Shown: one piece after another, positions 19,399 to 27,905 of the stretch
Numbering within the stretch: position 1 is the stretch's first letter
How the letters are laid out: each line of letters starts with the position of its first letter
Assembly (NCBI GenBank): GCA_021820245.1
Contig: JAKADT010000006.1
Span: 1-37,162 of the forward strand
DNA length: 37,162 nucleotides
Reading direction: 5' to 3'
Source of the DNA: Thermoplasmata archaeon
GTDB taxonomy: Archaea > Thermoplasmatota > Thermoplasmata > Thermoplasmatales > Thermoplasmataceae
Position numbers and translations under genes: made by a program
The notes under the pieces: model-generated
What the model was told of the DNA's origin: nothing
Database searches by the model: none
Seen by the model: the letters and a program-made list of their open reading frames with translations, nothing else

Positions 19399-19803
19399 AT
19401 GAAGATCCTTTTTTCAAACGGACTCGCGGTTCCAGTTGTGAAACAGGACTGTATGGATGCAAGAAGCGAGGACAGGAAATTTACGGATCACATATTTGCA
19501 AAGTACGTTTCCACAAGGGACATTATCACGGACCCCTCCAGGATAACAGGGGCATACGATAAAGACTATTTCCGGAGAGTATCAAGAAATGCACCTGAAT
19601 CTGAAAAGCAATCAGGCGATCTTACACAGTCATTTCAGAACAGGGTGGATCTGCTTGTTGCAAAGATTGAGAACTTCGAAAGCATGTACCGTCGGGATTT
19701 GACAAAGATAATGGGTAATCTGGACAGCCTCAACGTAAAAATTGACATAATCTACAGAAAGATATTCGAGAACTCGGAAGAAGATGATAAGGACAAACAA
19801 TGA
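19399..19803 (+). CDS. Hypothetical protein with C-terminal coiled coil; likely extends upstream to ~19207
   Basis: 134-aa ORF from ATG; the frame is open 64 codons further upstream (IKNEILSTGSYKKLLEIRRTIQNLKGSFPFTIFADLQGRVDERIRIFEYPLCESCD) without ATG/GTG/TTG. Confidence 0.55.
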   Translation: MKILFSNGLAVPVVKQDCMDARSEDRKFTDHIFAKYVSTRDIITDPSRITGAYDKDYFRRVSRNAPESEKQSGDLTQSFQNRVDLLVAKIENFESMYRRDLTKIMGNLDSLNVKIDIIYRKIFENSEEDDKDKQ

Positions 19804-19928
19804 AAGGTTTCAAATGCTGTTTTCCAGTAACTTGACACTTAGGAATCTTTCCAGAGGTTGTGGAAAAATAGATAAAAAGATATATCCATGTTTCAATACC
19901 CACGTACTCTGAGAGGTAAAGAATAATC

Positions 19929-20156
19929 ATGATTAAGAACAGGGATAACACAAAAACCAGGGTTCCATATGGCGGTTTTTACAGGGTTCTGGGTCTTTCA
20001 CTTATAGTTGTTGGTCTCGCATTCTACTTTGCATGGTCTATCATGTACGGCACCTGGCTTGATATAGGCCTGTATTCATTTGTAATCGTTCTTATTGTTT
20101 TCGGTATTCTCTCAATCGCACTGATTGATGCCAAAGAAAAGGAAGGAATAGCGTAA
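19929..20156 (+). CDS. Small two-TM membrane protein
   Basis: 75 aa, two hydrophobic segments; convergent to VirB4-like operon. Confidence 0.6.
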   Translation: MIKNRDNTKTRVPYGGFYRVLGLSLIVVGLAFYFAWSIMYGTWLDIGLYSFVIVLIVFGILSIALIDAKEKEGIA

Positions 20157-20195
20157 CTCATTATACACGTAAAATTTTTTTGTGCAATAAGGTAG

Positions 20196-21824
20196 TCATT
20201 TTATGAGTTTTCGCTCATTTTCCGTGCTGATGATCCTTATTTTAAAGAGTTCTCTTCTCCTTATGAAGTAGCACTCAGAATAATCGACTGTCCTGCCTCC
20301 AAGAAGGGAATGGAACTCAGGCTCATCAAATCCTTCGAGATTCAACATTTTCGCATATTCCATCCTCATGGATCTTGTTCTGAAAACAAAAATTGAGGAT
20401 GTGTTTGCAAGGAGTGAACGATTTTCTCGGTACGAAAAGAGGTCGTCAATGCTCTGGGTTATGGATATTATGGAGAGCATGTAATGCCTGGAATGCCTGC
20501 TCAGGTTTGAAAGTATTCCTGAGGTATATCTGCTCGAGAGCGCCAGATGAGCTTCTTCAATGACCAGCATCTTCTTCAAACCCGGTGTCTGGACAGAATA
20601 GGCAAAAAGAGAAAGTATCAATTCAGGAAGAAGGCTCTCTGAAGTTTCCTCTTCAAGTATATTTACTTTAAATATGACAACTTTTACATGTTCACGCATC
20701 CAGGATTCTGAACTGATCACATTGAACTTCTGGGATCTCCCGTTATTCGGACCATATTTCATCCATATCCTGTGAATAATGTTGGAAGAACTTTCTTCTG
20801 GTTTTTCATGAACAAAGTATCCAATATCCCTCTCAATCTCACTTTTCATATGATCGTCTCCAAAAATTGTTCCAGAAAGAATGGTCGCAAGAGGAGATAC
20901 AAGATCCTGATTGAAGGGTCCCTGGCCAGATATATCCAGTATGTCTCCTTTTTTGAAATTTATCTCTACAGAATCAGGTCCGAACAGACTGGCACTGTAT
21001 TCATTCAGTGGATCTATTATGAAGATCTTTTCAGTATTCCCAGACGCTATGGATCTTCTGAGAAACACCTTTGAGAAGAATGATTTTCCAGACCCCGTTT
21101 CCCCAAGTATCACCGTATTGAAGGATTCATTCTGAAAACTGTCTATCAAGAACGGCTTCCCATTAACAGAATCTATACCAACTAAGACACCATTTGCAGG
21201 TTTCGCCGTGGAATAAACGGGCAGGATTGAGGAAACAGACCTTGCGTCAATAATATATGGGTCATCCATCCCTCTTTTAAGCGAGAATATTTTTTTCAAG
21301 TTTCGTCCATTTATGTTGGAAGACCTCCGATTGGAAAAACCAAGATAATTCATTGCGGATTCAAATCTGGAAGCGTTTTCCTTGAGCTCAAGGGGATCCC
21401 TTCCCATGATCCTGAATCTGAGGTCCATATAGAACAATTTGTTCCCCTGATTTCTCACGCGATCGGACAGGAATTCAATCTCACTGGATTCTCTCTTCAG
21501 CTCCTCATAAATCTGGCTCCTCTTTCCATAGTGAAATTTCATTTCTGCATGACGTGAGGACAGAAGCCCTGCAAGCATTCGTTCAGTCTTCGTTTTATCA
21601 ATAGGTTCCAGTTTCAGTCTGGTCAAAACAGGAAAGTCAAAACTTTCAAGCAATGATGCATAGGAATGCCCAAGGGAATAAACCATGTCTACTGTATGGT
21701 ATAAAGCCTGGAAGTTTCCAAGTTTGAAATAATTCACGCCAGTCCAGAAACGGTGCTCCGATAAAACTGATGCAGAATCATCTTCACCTTTCTTTAACAT
21801 CTCTTTCCCACACACTGACTCCAC
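20196..21824 (-). CDS. VirB4/TraC/CedB-like type IV secretion or DNA-import ATPase
   Basis: NTVILGETGSGKSFFSKVFLRR Walker A; FIIDPLNEY; KKMLVIEEAHLAL Walker B; SIISITQSIDDLF, typical of VirB4-type HerA/FtsK superfamily ATPases. Confidence 0.85.
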   Translation of the reverse strand: MESVCGKEMLKKGEDDSASVLSEHRFWTGVNYFKLGNFQALYHTVDMVYSLGHSYASLLESFDFPVLTRLKLEPIDKTKTERMLAGLLSSRHAEMKFHYGKRSQIYEELKRESSEIEFLSDRVRNQGNKLFYMDLRFRIMGRDPLELKENASRFESAMNYLGFSNRRSSNINGRNLKKIFSLKRGMDDPYIIDARSVSSILPVYSTAKPANGVLVGIDSVNGKPFLIDSFQNESFNTVILGETGSGKSFFSKVFLRRSIASGNTEKIFIIDPLNEYSASLFGPDSVEINFKKGDILDISGQGPFNQDLVSPLATILSGTIFGDDHMKSEIERDIGYFVHEKPEESSSNIIHRIWMKYGPNNGRSQKFNVISSESWMREHVKVVIFKVNILEEETSESLLPELILSLFAYSVQTPGLKKMLVIEEAHLALSSRYTSGILSNLSRHSRHYMLSIISITQSIDDLFSYRENRSLLANTSSIFVFRTRSMRMEYAKMLNLEGFDEPEFHSLLGGRTVDYSECYFIRRRELFKIRIISTENERKLIK

Positions 21825-22553
21825 CTACACCATGGAGGAGAATATCCTGATGAAAAGGGGCCTGGAATCAATCTTATGCACAGTAAACCCAAGCGAAGAA
21901 AGGTCTCTCCTCAGTTTCTCAATCCCATCTGCAGCCATTGTTGCGGCTTCATGAAATCCTCTGGCAGTGACAGGGTACTTAAGGACAACATAGTTTTTCA
22001 AATAATAAATTCCCGAGAATGAATATCTCAAGAGTCCGGCATAATCCTGCTCAAGTTCTCCTTTGTCTCTGGGTAGAAGGCCGGTTAGATCTGGTTCATG
22101 GGGAACAGAAATGAATTCAACGCTGCAGTCAAGCTTGTTCAGAATCAGGCGAAGACCGTTGTCACGTGCACCTGTGTCACTTCCCGGAACTGAGTGAAAC
22201 TGGGGGGATGAAATCTCCACAATTCCAGATATTGTGTTATCGTAAAGGGAAAATATGCACTCTTTCATTTCATGCAGTTCGTAGGTGTTGTTCAAAATAC
22301 CCTCAGTGCCTGAAAACTGCTTTCTTGCCCATGTTACCATCACTGTTCCAAGAACTCTATCGTTTACTCTTGCAATCAGAAATATCATTGATAGAAGAAG
22401 AAATGCAACAGATAAATAAAGGTTCAACCTGAAAATTAGTGCGGATATTATTACTGCCAGAATAATCATCATGAAGCGTCTGTATTCGAAGCCGAATATA
22501 TTTGCCTCGTATTTCAGAACATTTTTTGCCACACGATCACCGACTATCTTCAC
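21825..22553 (-). CDS. 2-TM membrane protein with soluble domain, VirB3/PrgI-like N-terminus and possible VirB4 N-domain-like C-terminus
   Basis: Two adjacent TM helices after a short basic N-terminus (FMMIILAVIISALIFRLNLYLSVAFLLLSMIFLIARVND); abuts the ATPase gene. Confidence 0.55.
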   Translation of the reverse strand: MKIVGDRVAKNVLKYEANIFGFEYRRFMMIILAVIISALIFRLNLYLSVAFLLLSMIFLIARVNDRVLGTVMVTWARKQFSGTEGILNNTYELHEMKECIFSLYDNTISGIVEISSPQFHSVPGSDTGARDNGLRLILNKLDCSVEFISVPHEPDLTGLLPRDKGELEQDYAGLLRYSFSGIYYLKNYVVLKYPVTARGFHEAATMAADGIEKLRRDLSSLGFTVHKIDSRPLFIRIFSSMV

Positions 22554-23592
22554 GACTATCAGCTCCTGAATTCAGTTCATTCTTCTCCATCATCTTAAAA
22601 TCAACACCGTGATCCCCATTTTCCGAGGAAGGTGAAAATTTTATATTCCTCATCAGGGGGAGTGCAGTTACGCCTGTTATGGAATTTATATCTGAGACTC
22701 CTGTCGCAATCGAAGCGAATCCCTGGGCAGTTGCAGCTCCGTATTCCATGGTTGATCCAAGTGATGCTCCGGATAGAAACGATGCGATTGTGCTGAACCT
22801 GAAAATTGGTGACTGACTGAACAGCAGAACCGGCATCATTGCTGCAAGGCTTATAAGTGCAAGTCTCAGAATAAAATCATCTGGGAACATTGTTGAAATG
22901 TAGATCGGTATCAGGACAAAGAATGGAAGTACCGAAAGTCCTATGAAAAACTTCCAGAAGCTAACTGCTGTCTTTTCCATACCGGGTATTGCTGAGAGAA
23001 TTGTAAATACAGGAAGAGTGACAATGAAGAAAAGGATCAATGCCTGCCTCAGTGCAAGCATACCCAGAAGTGCCATTATTACTGCAAAATAACCGGAATA
23101 AAATACAAGGTTCAGTAAAAGACTGCCGAGATTGTTTCCAGAAAGGTTACCCGAGACCTGAGCAGGTATGTTTATGTTGATCAGTATACCATACCAGTTT
23201 ATATTCCCGTTCCACAGAACAAGAAATATAGATCTGGAAATGTCAAGCACAGCAATGGATACCTGATATGATAAGATACCCACAGATACGGAAATGGCCA
23301 GTCTTATCACAAATTTGCCAGGTGAATTTGGCTCCAGAATAGAATTCCTGACCACGTACACCAGCGATGAACCCACAAGGACGAGTGAGATAATCGGGAT
23401 ATAGATGTTCCCCAGCAGACTGTTATATAGCCCCGATATGCCCGCTATTTTGAAAATACCGAAGGAATAGTGTGGGCTCAGTCCATAGTAAATTGCATAA
23501 TACCAGAACAGTGATATTAAGGGTGACAGTGCATCGTCGATCACTGTCAGTACAGCGGAGACAAGTCCTTCCGCTTCAGAAAGACCTATCAA
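22537..23592 (-). CDS. Polytopic membrane protein, VirB6/TrbL/CedA-like
   Basis: 351 aa, multiple TM segments, hydrophilic C-terminal tail; operonic with VirB4-like ATPase. Confidence 0.6.
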   Translation of the reverse strand: MIGLSEAEGLVSAVLTVIDDALSPLISLFWYYAIYYGLSPHYSFGIFKIAGISGLYNSLLGNIYIPIISLVLVGSSLVYVVRNSILEPNSPGKFVIRLAISVSVGILSYQVSIAVLDISRSIFLVLWNGNINWYGILININIPAQVSGNLSGNNLGSLLLNLVFYSGYFAVIMALLGMLALRQALILFFIVTLPVFTILSAIPGMEKTAVSFWKFFIGLSVLPFFVLIPIYISTMFPDDFILRLALISLAAMMPVLLFSQSPIFRFSTIASFLSGASLGSTMEYGAATAQGFASIATGVSDINSITGVTALPLMRNIKFSPSSENGDHGVDFKMMEKNELNSGADSREDSR

Positions 23593-23596
23593 TAAT

Positions 23597-23908
23597 TCAC
23601 GCGCCTGTTATGACATAGTTGAGGACAGCGTAAAGGGCCCCGCTCATTGCAAAGATATAGATGAGGGTTCCAATAAGGGCATTTTTGGTTCTGGTTCGAG
23701 CCTCAAACTTCCTGTTCTCATCAGTACTGAAATATCCAATTGCAATTGGAATCCATAAAAGAGCTATTAGTACAGCAGAAATTGAAGCCACAACAGCATA
23801 AACGCGGTTTATCATGGTTGAAAGCTGCTGGCTGCTACCACTAATGGCATTTATTACACTAAGTACATTTGTGGCATTAATGACCATAAGTACCATAAGT
23901 GCACACAA
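23597..23908 (-). CDS. Small membrane protein, VirB2/TrbC/CedA1 pilin-like
   Basis: Two long TM helices flanking a charged loop (FSTDENRKFEARTRTKNALIGTLIYIF); first gene of the operon; TATA-like TTATATATT suggests leaderless start at ATG 23887. Confidence 0.6.
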   Translation of the reverse strand: MCALMVLMVINATNVLSVINAISGSSQQLSTMINRVYAVVASISAVLIALLWIPIAIGYFSTDENRKFEARTRTKNALIGTLIYIFAMSGALYAVLNYVITGA

Positions 23909-23980
23909 TATATAATTCTTTTAAGGATTGTGAAGACGAAAAAATCCATCGATATAAATTACAGGGTTGGAAAAATTGTA

Positions 23981-24469
23981 TTATTTCTTGAGGTCTGCCT
24001 TTATTTTAGCAAGTTGCGCAAGTCTTGCTTTGCTTCTTATCTCTGCCTCTTGATATATTTTCCTATCAGCTTCGGTCTCAAGTTTCAGGGGTGGTATATC
24101 GGTAGGCTTGCCGTCCTGGTCAACAGCGACATATGTAAGGAAGCTTTTTGTTGCAACTCTTCTTGTGCCTGTGAGACCCTCTTCTGTGGTTACGTTTACC
24201 TCTATTTCCATTGTGGATCTGGTAACGAAGTTGAGCTTTCCCGTTATAGTGACAATATCTCCTAGATGGATTGGAACAAGAAAGAAGAGGCTGTCTATGC
24301 TTCCCGTGACATTCCTGCGCCTTGAGTGCCTGGTTGCAACTATTCCAGCCACATTGTCTATCCACTCCACCAGCCTGCCCCCGTAAAGTGCGTTGAAAAT
24401 ATTTGTGTCAGGTGGCAGTACAAGTCTTTCCAGCTCAGTGTATGATTCTTTCCAGGATTTTGATTCCAT
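23981..24469 (-). CDS. Acyl-CoA thioesterase (hotdog fold)
   Basis: NIFNALYGGRLVEWIDNVAGIVATRHSRRRNVTGSIDSLFFLVPIHLGDIV motif of YciA/BACH-type thioesterases. Confidence 0.9.
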   Translation of the reverse strand: MESKSWKESYTELERLVLPPDTNIFNALYGGRLVEWIDNVAGIVATRHSRRRNVTGSIDSLFFLVPIHLGDIVTITGKLNFVTRSTMEIEVNVTTEEGLTGTRRVATKSFLTYVAVDQDGKPTDIPPLKLETEADRKIYQEAEIRSKARLAQLAKIKADLKK

Positions 24470-24700
24470 GTAATCTCCATTGCATTTAAATATAAAATAT
24501 AAACATCTGGGGAAATTTAAAATGCACCTTGATCCCCAGTTGTGATCAGATGAACTACCCGAAAAGGGGGGAACCAGGCATTAAAACGAAAAGTAGAGGT
24601 TAGCTGGTGGATGGTGCCTTGAAGCTTCAATGATGAAAAGAAATGTTGATGGCAAAGGTTTTTCAACAGCCTTTAAATATTTCAGGGGGAATGAACAGTT

Positions 24701-25375
24701 TTGTCATTATGTGAAGATGAAAAGAAATTAGCGGCCAATGAAGCACTGAAATATATTAAAGACGGCATGATTGTTGGGATTGGAACAGGTTCTACCGTGG
24801 ATTATTTCATAGAGGGACTTGGAAAGAGGGTTGCCTCTGGACTCAGGGTAAAGGGGGTATCCAGTTCACTGAAATCGTCCGATCTTGCCAGAAAACATGG
24901 TATAGAGATACTGGACGATTTTCAGGGCATGATGGATATTGATGTGGATGGTGCGGATCAGGTGGACGAAAAAGGAAATCTCATAAAGGGAGGTGGCGGT
25001 GCACTCCTAAGGGAGAAAATAGTTGCATACAACAGCAGGAATGTATGTATTATAGTAGACAGCAAAAAAATGGCAGGAAATGACTTTGGTTCCTTTCCTC
25101 TGCCCGTTGAGGTGACGCCTTATTTTGCATCAGGAACCGTGAGACACATTGAAAAACTTGGTGCAGAATGCACTCTCAGGCAAAATGGGAGTTTTGTTAC
25201 GGACAATAACAACCTCATCGCTGACTGTAAATTTGGAAGGATAAAGGATCCTGAAACGCTCCACAGTAAAATTAGGGAAATACCCGGCGTCGTTGAAGTT
25301 GGTCTCTTCATTGGTATGGCAAACGAGATAATCGTCGGATCAGGAAAGCAAGCCAGGGTTATTAAAATAAAATAA
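24701..25375 (+). CDS. rpiA: Ribose-5-phosphate isomerase A
   Basis: VGIGTGSTVDYFIEGLG, DVDGADQVDEKGNLIKGGGGALLREKIVA; TTG start with upstream AGGGGGA. Confidence 0.95.
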   Translation: MSLCEDEKKLAANEALKYIKDGMIVGIGTGSTVDYFIEGLGKRVASGLRVKGVSSSLKSSDLARKHGIEILDDFQGMMDIDVDGADQVDEKGNLIKGGGGALLREKIVAYNSRNVCIIVDSKKMAGNDFGSFPLPVEVTPYFASGTVRHIEKLGAECTLRQNGSFVTDNNNLIADCKFGRIKDPETLHSKIREIPGVVEVGLFIGMANEIIVGSGKQARVIKIK

Positions 25376-25403
25376 TGGGGTTTAAAAAAACCTATTATTT
25401 AAA

Positions 25404-25760
25404 TCATTTCTGGAAGTTTCTTAACTGTTCAATGTCAGTATTGATTTCAGCAATCTTATTTGAAAGATCCTGAATTATCTCTTCAAGAATCTCCCCAAAA
25501 TTCTTTGAGAGTTTATAGCCGTGAATGGGTCTTCCCTTTCCCTCCTTTTTCATATTACGTTTGTTGATCCAACCCTTACGCCGCAGCCACTGCATTGCGA
25601 TTGAAACCTCAGGCTGTCTCAAACCCGTTTCACGCTCTATTTCAACACTGGTAATCTCCCCTTTGTTCCTTATATATACCAGTGTATACGCCACACTCCT
25701 CGGTATGTCAGATATTATGAGATATCTGGCAAGCTTCTCATTCTCTTCAGATAGTACCAT
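25404..25760 (-). CDS. Winged-helix transcriptional regulator
   Basis: GEITSVEIERETGLRQPEVSIAMQWLRRKGWINKR wHTH. Confidence 0.8.
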   Translation of the reverse strand: MVLSEENEKLARYLIISDIPRSVAYTLVYIRNKGEITSVEIERETGLRQPEVSIAMQWLRRKGWINKRNMKKEGKGRPIHGYKLSKNFGEILEEIIQDLSNKIAEINTDIEQLRNFQK

Positions 25761-25903
25761 GTTAACTCACCGAAATATTATTGTGTATTTAATATTTCTC
25801 CATTGCTAATAAATATTACTATATCTATATTTGTAAAATTTTTACGAATAAATATCAATGTTTTTCAAATTTCTTGGACATAATCCGGAAAAAATAAAAA
25901 TTT

Positions 25904-26161
25904 TCAGGATTTTGCCAGAGACTCAAGTTTGCTTATTATTGTATACAAAGCTGCTCTTCCGTGTGAGGGAACATTTGGGTCGTTGGCCATTTCATCCAAA
26001 GTAGAAACTGCCCCTGCACATCTTAGATCAAGGGATTCTCTTGAATTTGAGAGTCTGGTCTTTGAATCGGTTGCACTTTTTCTGACATTTCTCGGTACAG
26101 ATGTGTCTTGAGCCAACTCATCCAGCAAAAAATTTATCTCATCATATAATTTCTGATCCAT
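25904..26161 (-). CDS. UPF0147 family protein
   Basis: LLDELAQDTSVPRNVRKSA...LDEMANDPNVPSHGRAALYTIISKLE. Confidence 0.85.
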   Translation of the reverse strand: MDQKLYDEINFLLDELAQDTSVPRNVRKSATDSKTRLSNSRESLDLRCAGAVSTLDEMANDPNVPSHGRAALYTIISKLESLAKS

Positions 26162-26165
26162 CTTA

Positions 26166-26522
26166 TCACGCCCCCAGATTTTTTCCCATTTCTTTCTTTA
26201 TTGAAAGAACCATCATTGTTTTTGACCCTTTGATTCCGGACATTCTGCTCAACCGATTCACAACAAATCTCTGGAATTCTTCATAGTCTGGAAACCTAAC
26301 TTTTATGACTATATCAAACTGTCCAGTGACGATCAGTACATCCTCAACATTATTTTCCCTTGCTATCTCCTTTCCTATTGCTTCCACAAGATTTACGTCT
26401 GTCTCTATTCCAATCAGGGCGGTTACTATCTTATTGCCGTAATACTTACCAAGTGTTCCGGTCATTTCAGTTTGGACTTCCATATTTTCACGCATCCTTT
26501 TTATAACTTGAATGTCTGGCAA
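26166..26522 (-). CDS. Lrp/AsnC-type RAM-domain protein lacking HTH
   Basis: VTALIGIETDVNLVEAIGKEIA...VEDVLIVTGQFDIVIKVRFPDYEEFQRFV...GIKGSKTMMVLSIKKE. Confidence 0.85.
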   Translation of the reverse strand: MPDIQVIKRMRENMEVQTEMTGTLGKYYGNKIVTALIGIETDVNLVEAIGKEIARENNVEDVLIVTGQFDIVIKVRFPDYEEFQRFVVNRLSRMSGIKGSKTMMVLSIKKEMGKNLGA

Positions 26523-27005
26523 TCAAGTTTGTATCTTTCACCGTATCTCTAATTTTCTTAAAAATTTTGCATTTGAAAAAAATTACGGTTTTGACCAGGA
26601 TCTTTTCTCAGGATGGTTTAAAACCTGTATTTCTTACTTAAGTTACTGCACCTGCATAGAGATTGTGTCCTCTTCCGGTCTTGCCTTAAAATTGAAGAAA
26701 TGCAAAAGAGGTGGGCATATCATTACGATTCAAGAATACTACATTTTTTGAAAATTAGTAAAGTGACCAGACATCTCAAATTTGTGGTGCTACAAAGGGA
26801 CAAATTGGTTAGAAATTCATAAATGCTGACCATTTTGCACGGGTGAATAAGGTGTACTTCGTTGTTTCGCAAGTTATCCTCAGTGCATTGCATATTGCAT
26901 GATACCCCATGAAAAAAATAATAAACAACAGTAATATAAACGTAGACTGCTCAATTTAGTTTGCGGTCTCAGAAAAAGAAGATCGGAAATGGATTGAGCG
27001 AATGA

Positions 27006-27110
27006 CCCGGCTTAGCTCAGTTGGTAGAGCGGCGGACTGTAGAGGGAATCCACGGCAATAGGAAAACCGCCGTTATCCGCAGGTCTCTGGTTCAAATCCG
27101 GAAGCCGGGA
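27006..27110 (+). tRNA. tRNA-Tyr (GUA) with 32-nt intron (27043-27074)
   Basis: Acceptor CCCGGCT/AGCCGGG+A73; D-arm GCTC-AGTTGGTA-GAGC; anticodon arm GCGGA-CTGTAG|intron|A-TCCGC; T-arm TCTGG-TTCAAAT-CCGGA; spliced length 73 nt; intron at canonical 37/38 position. Confidence 0.95.
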
Positions 27111-27138
27111 CTAAGATCTTAAGTCCAATACCTGAACA

Positions 27139-27340
27139 TTACTGCGTAGCTACTTGTGCTGGTTGCTTATATATCTGCCTCATACTTCTAAGAAACTTTT
27201 TAGTCATTGGTGTTAATTCAATACCACTTGTAAGTACTTTTTTTCTTACGACTCCATTTTCTCTGCATCACTACAGACCAACTTCTTTAGGACTTATCTA
27301 CAGCTCTAACTTTTATATCTTTCACTTCTTCTTGACTCAT
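27139..27340 (-). pseudogene. Decayed ORF, frameshifted and stop-interrupted
   Basis: Reads MSQEEVKDIKVRAVDKS then, with frameshift, PKEVGL**CRENGVVRKKVLTSGIELTPMTKKFLRSMRQIYKQPAQVATQ*. Confidence 0.45.
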
Positions 27341-27740
27341 TTTGGACAATTTCTAAAAACCAATGAAAACTGATTTGTTACGGCCGTTCACGTGATTGAA
27401 AATAAATCACATTACGAATTTCTTAGAGTAAAACAGTTTTTGATATTTGCACGAAACTTGGGTTTATAGAAATCTTCTTTGTTTAGATACCCAAGTGTTT
27501 TATTACGATTGTCATTCATATCCAGCACACAGGATCCCATTTATAGAGAACTTCTTGATCATACTCCTTACCTTTTATGTTTATGATCAATATCATTTTC
27601 CTTGCTTTGATCAACATAGTCTTAATTCATATCACTAAATTGTTAGTAATATAATATTCTTCTCCATGAGCAAACTATATGCTGGAAAAAACGCATTCTT
27701 CAAAGTAAAAGTACTTATAACACGAAATGCAGGCATTATT

Positions 27741-27768
27741 TTGATATCAATCGATATCAATTTATACT
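27741..27768. promoter_or_regulatory. Tandem near-palindromic operator-like sites upstream of the DUF3800 gene
   Basis: TTGATATCAA then TCGATATCAA (10-nt tandem near-repeat; first is a perfect palindrome), immediately followed by TATA-like TTTATACT. Confidence 0.35.
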
Positions 27769-27905
27769 ACTAACAAATGATCATCTACAATCAGGAGGGT
27801 TGCATTTGCGATCCGTTATGATACATTCATACCTGGTTGTTTCTTTCTTATTCATCATGGATTAACAACCGACAAAAATATAATTATGCTGATATTTACA
27901 GTAAA

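Noticed and set aside
26512-26751. 79-aa plus-strand ORF
   Set aside because: Cys/aromatic-rich, no motif, in an AT-rich intergenic region; not convincing as a gene
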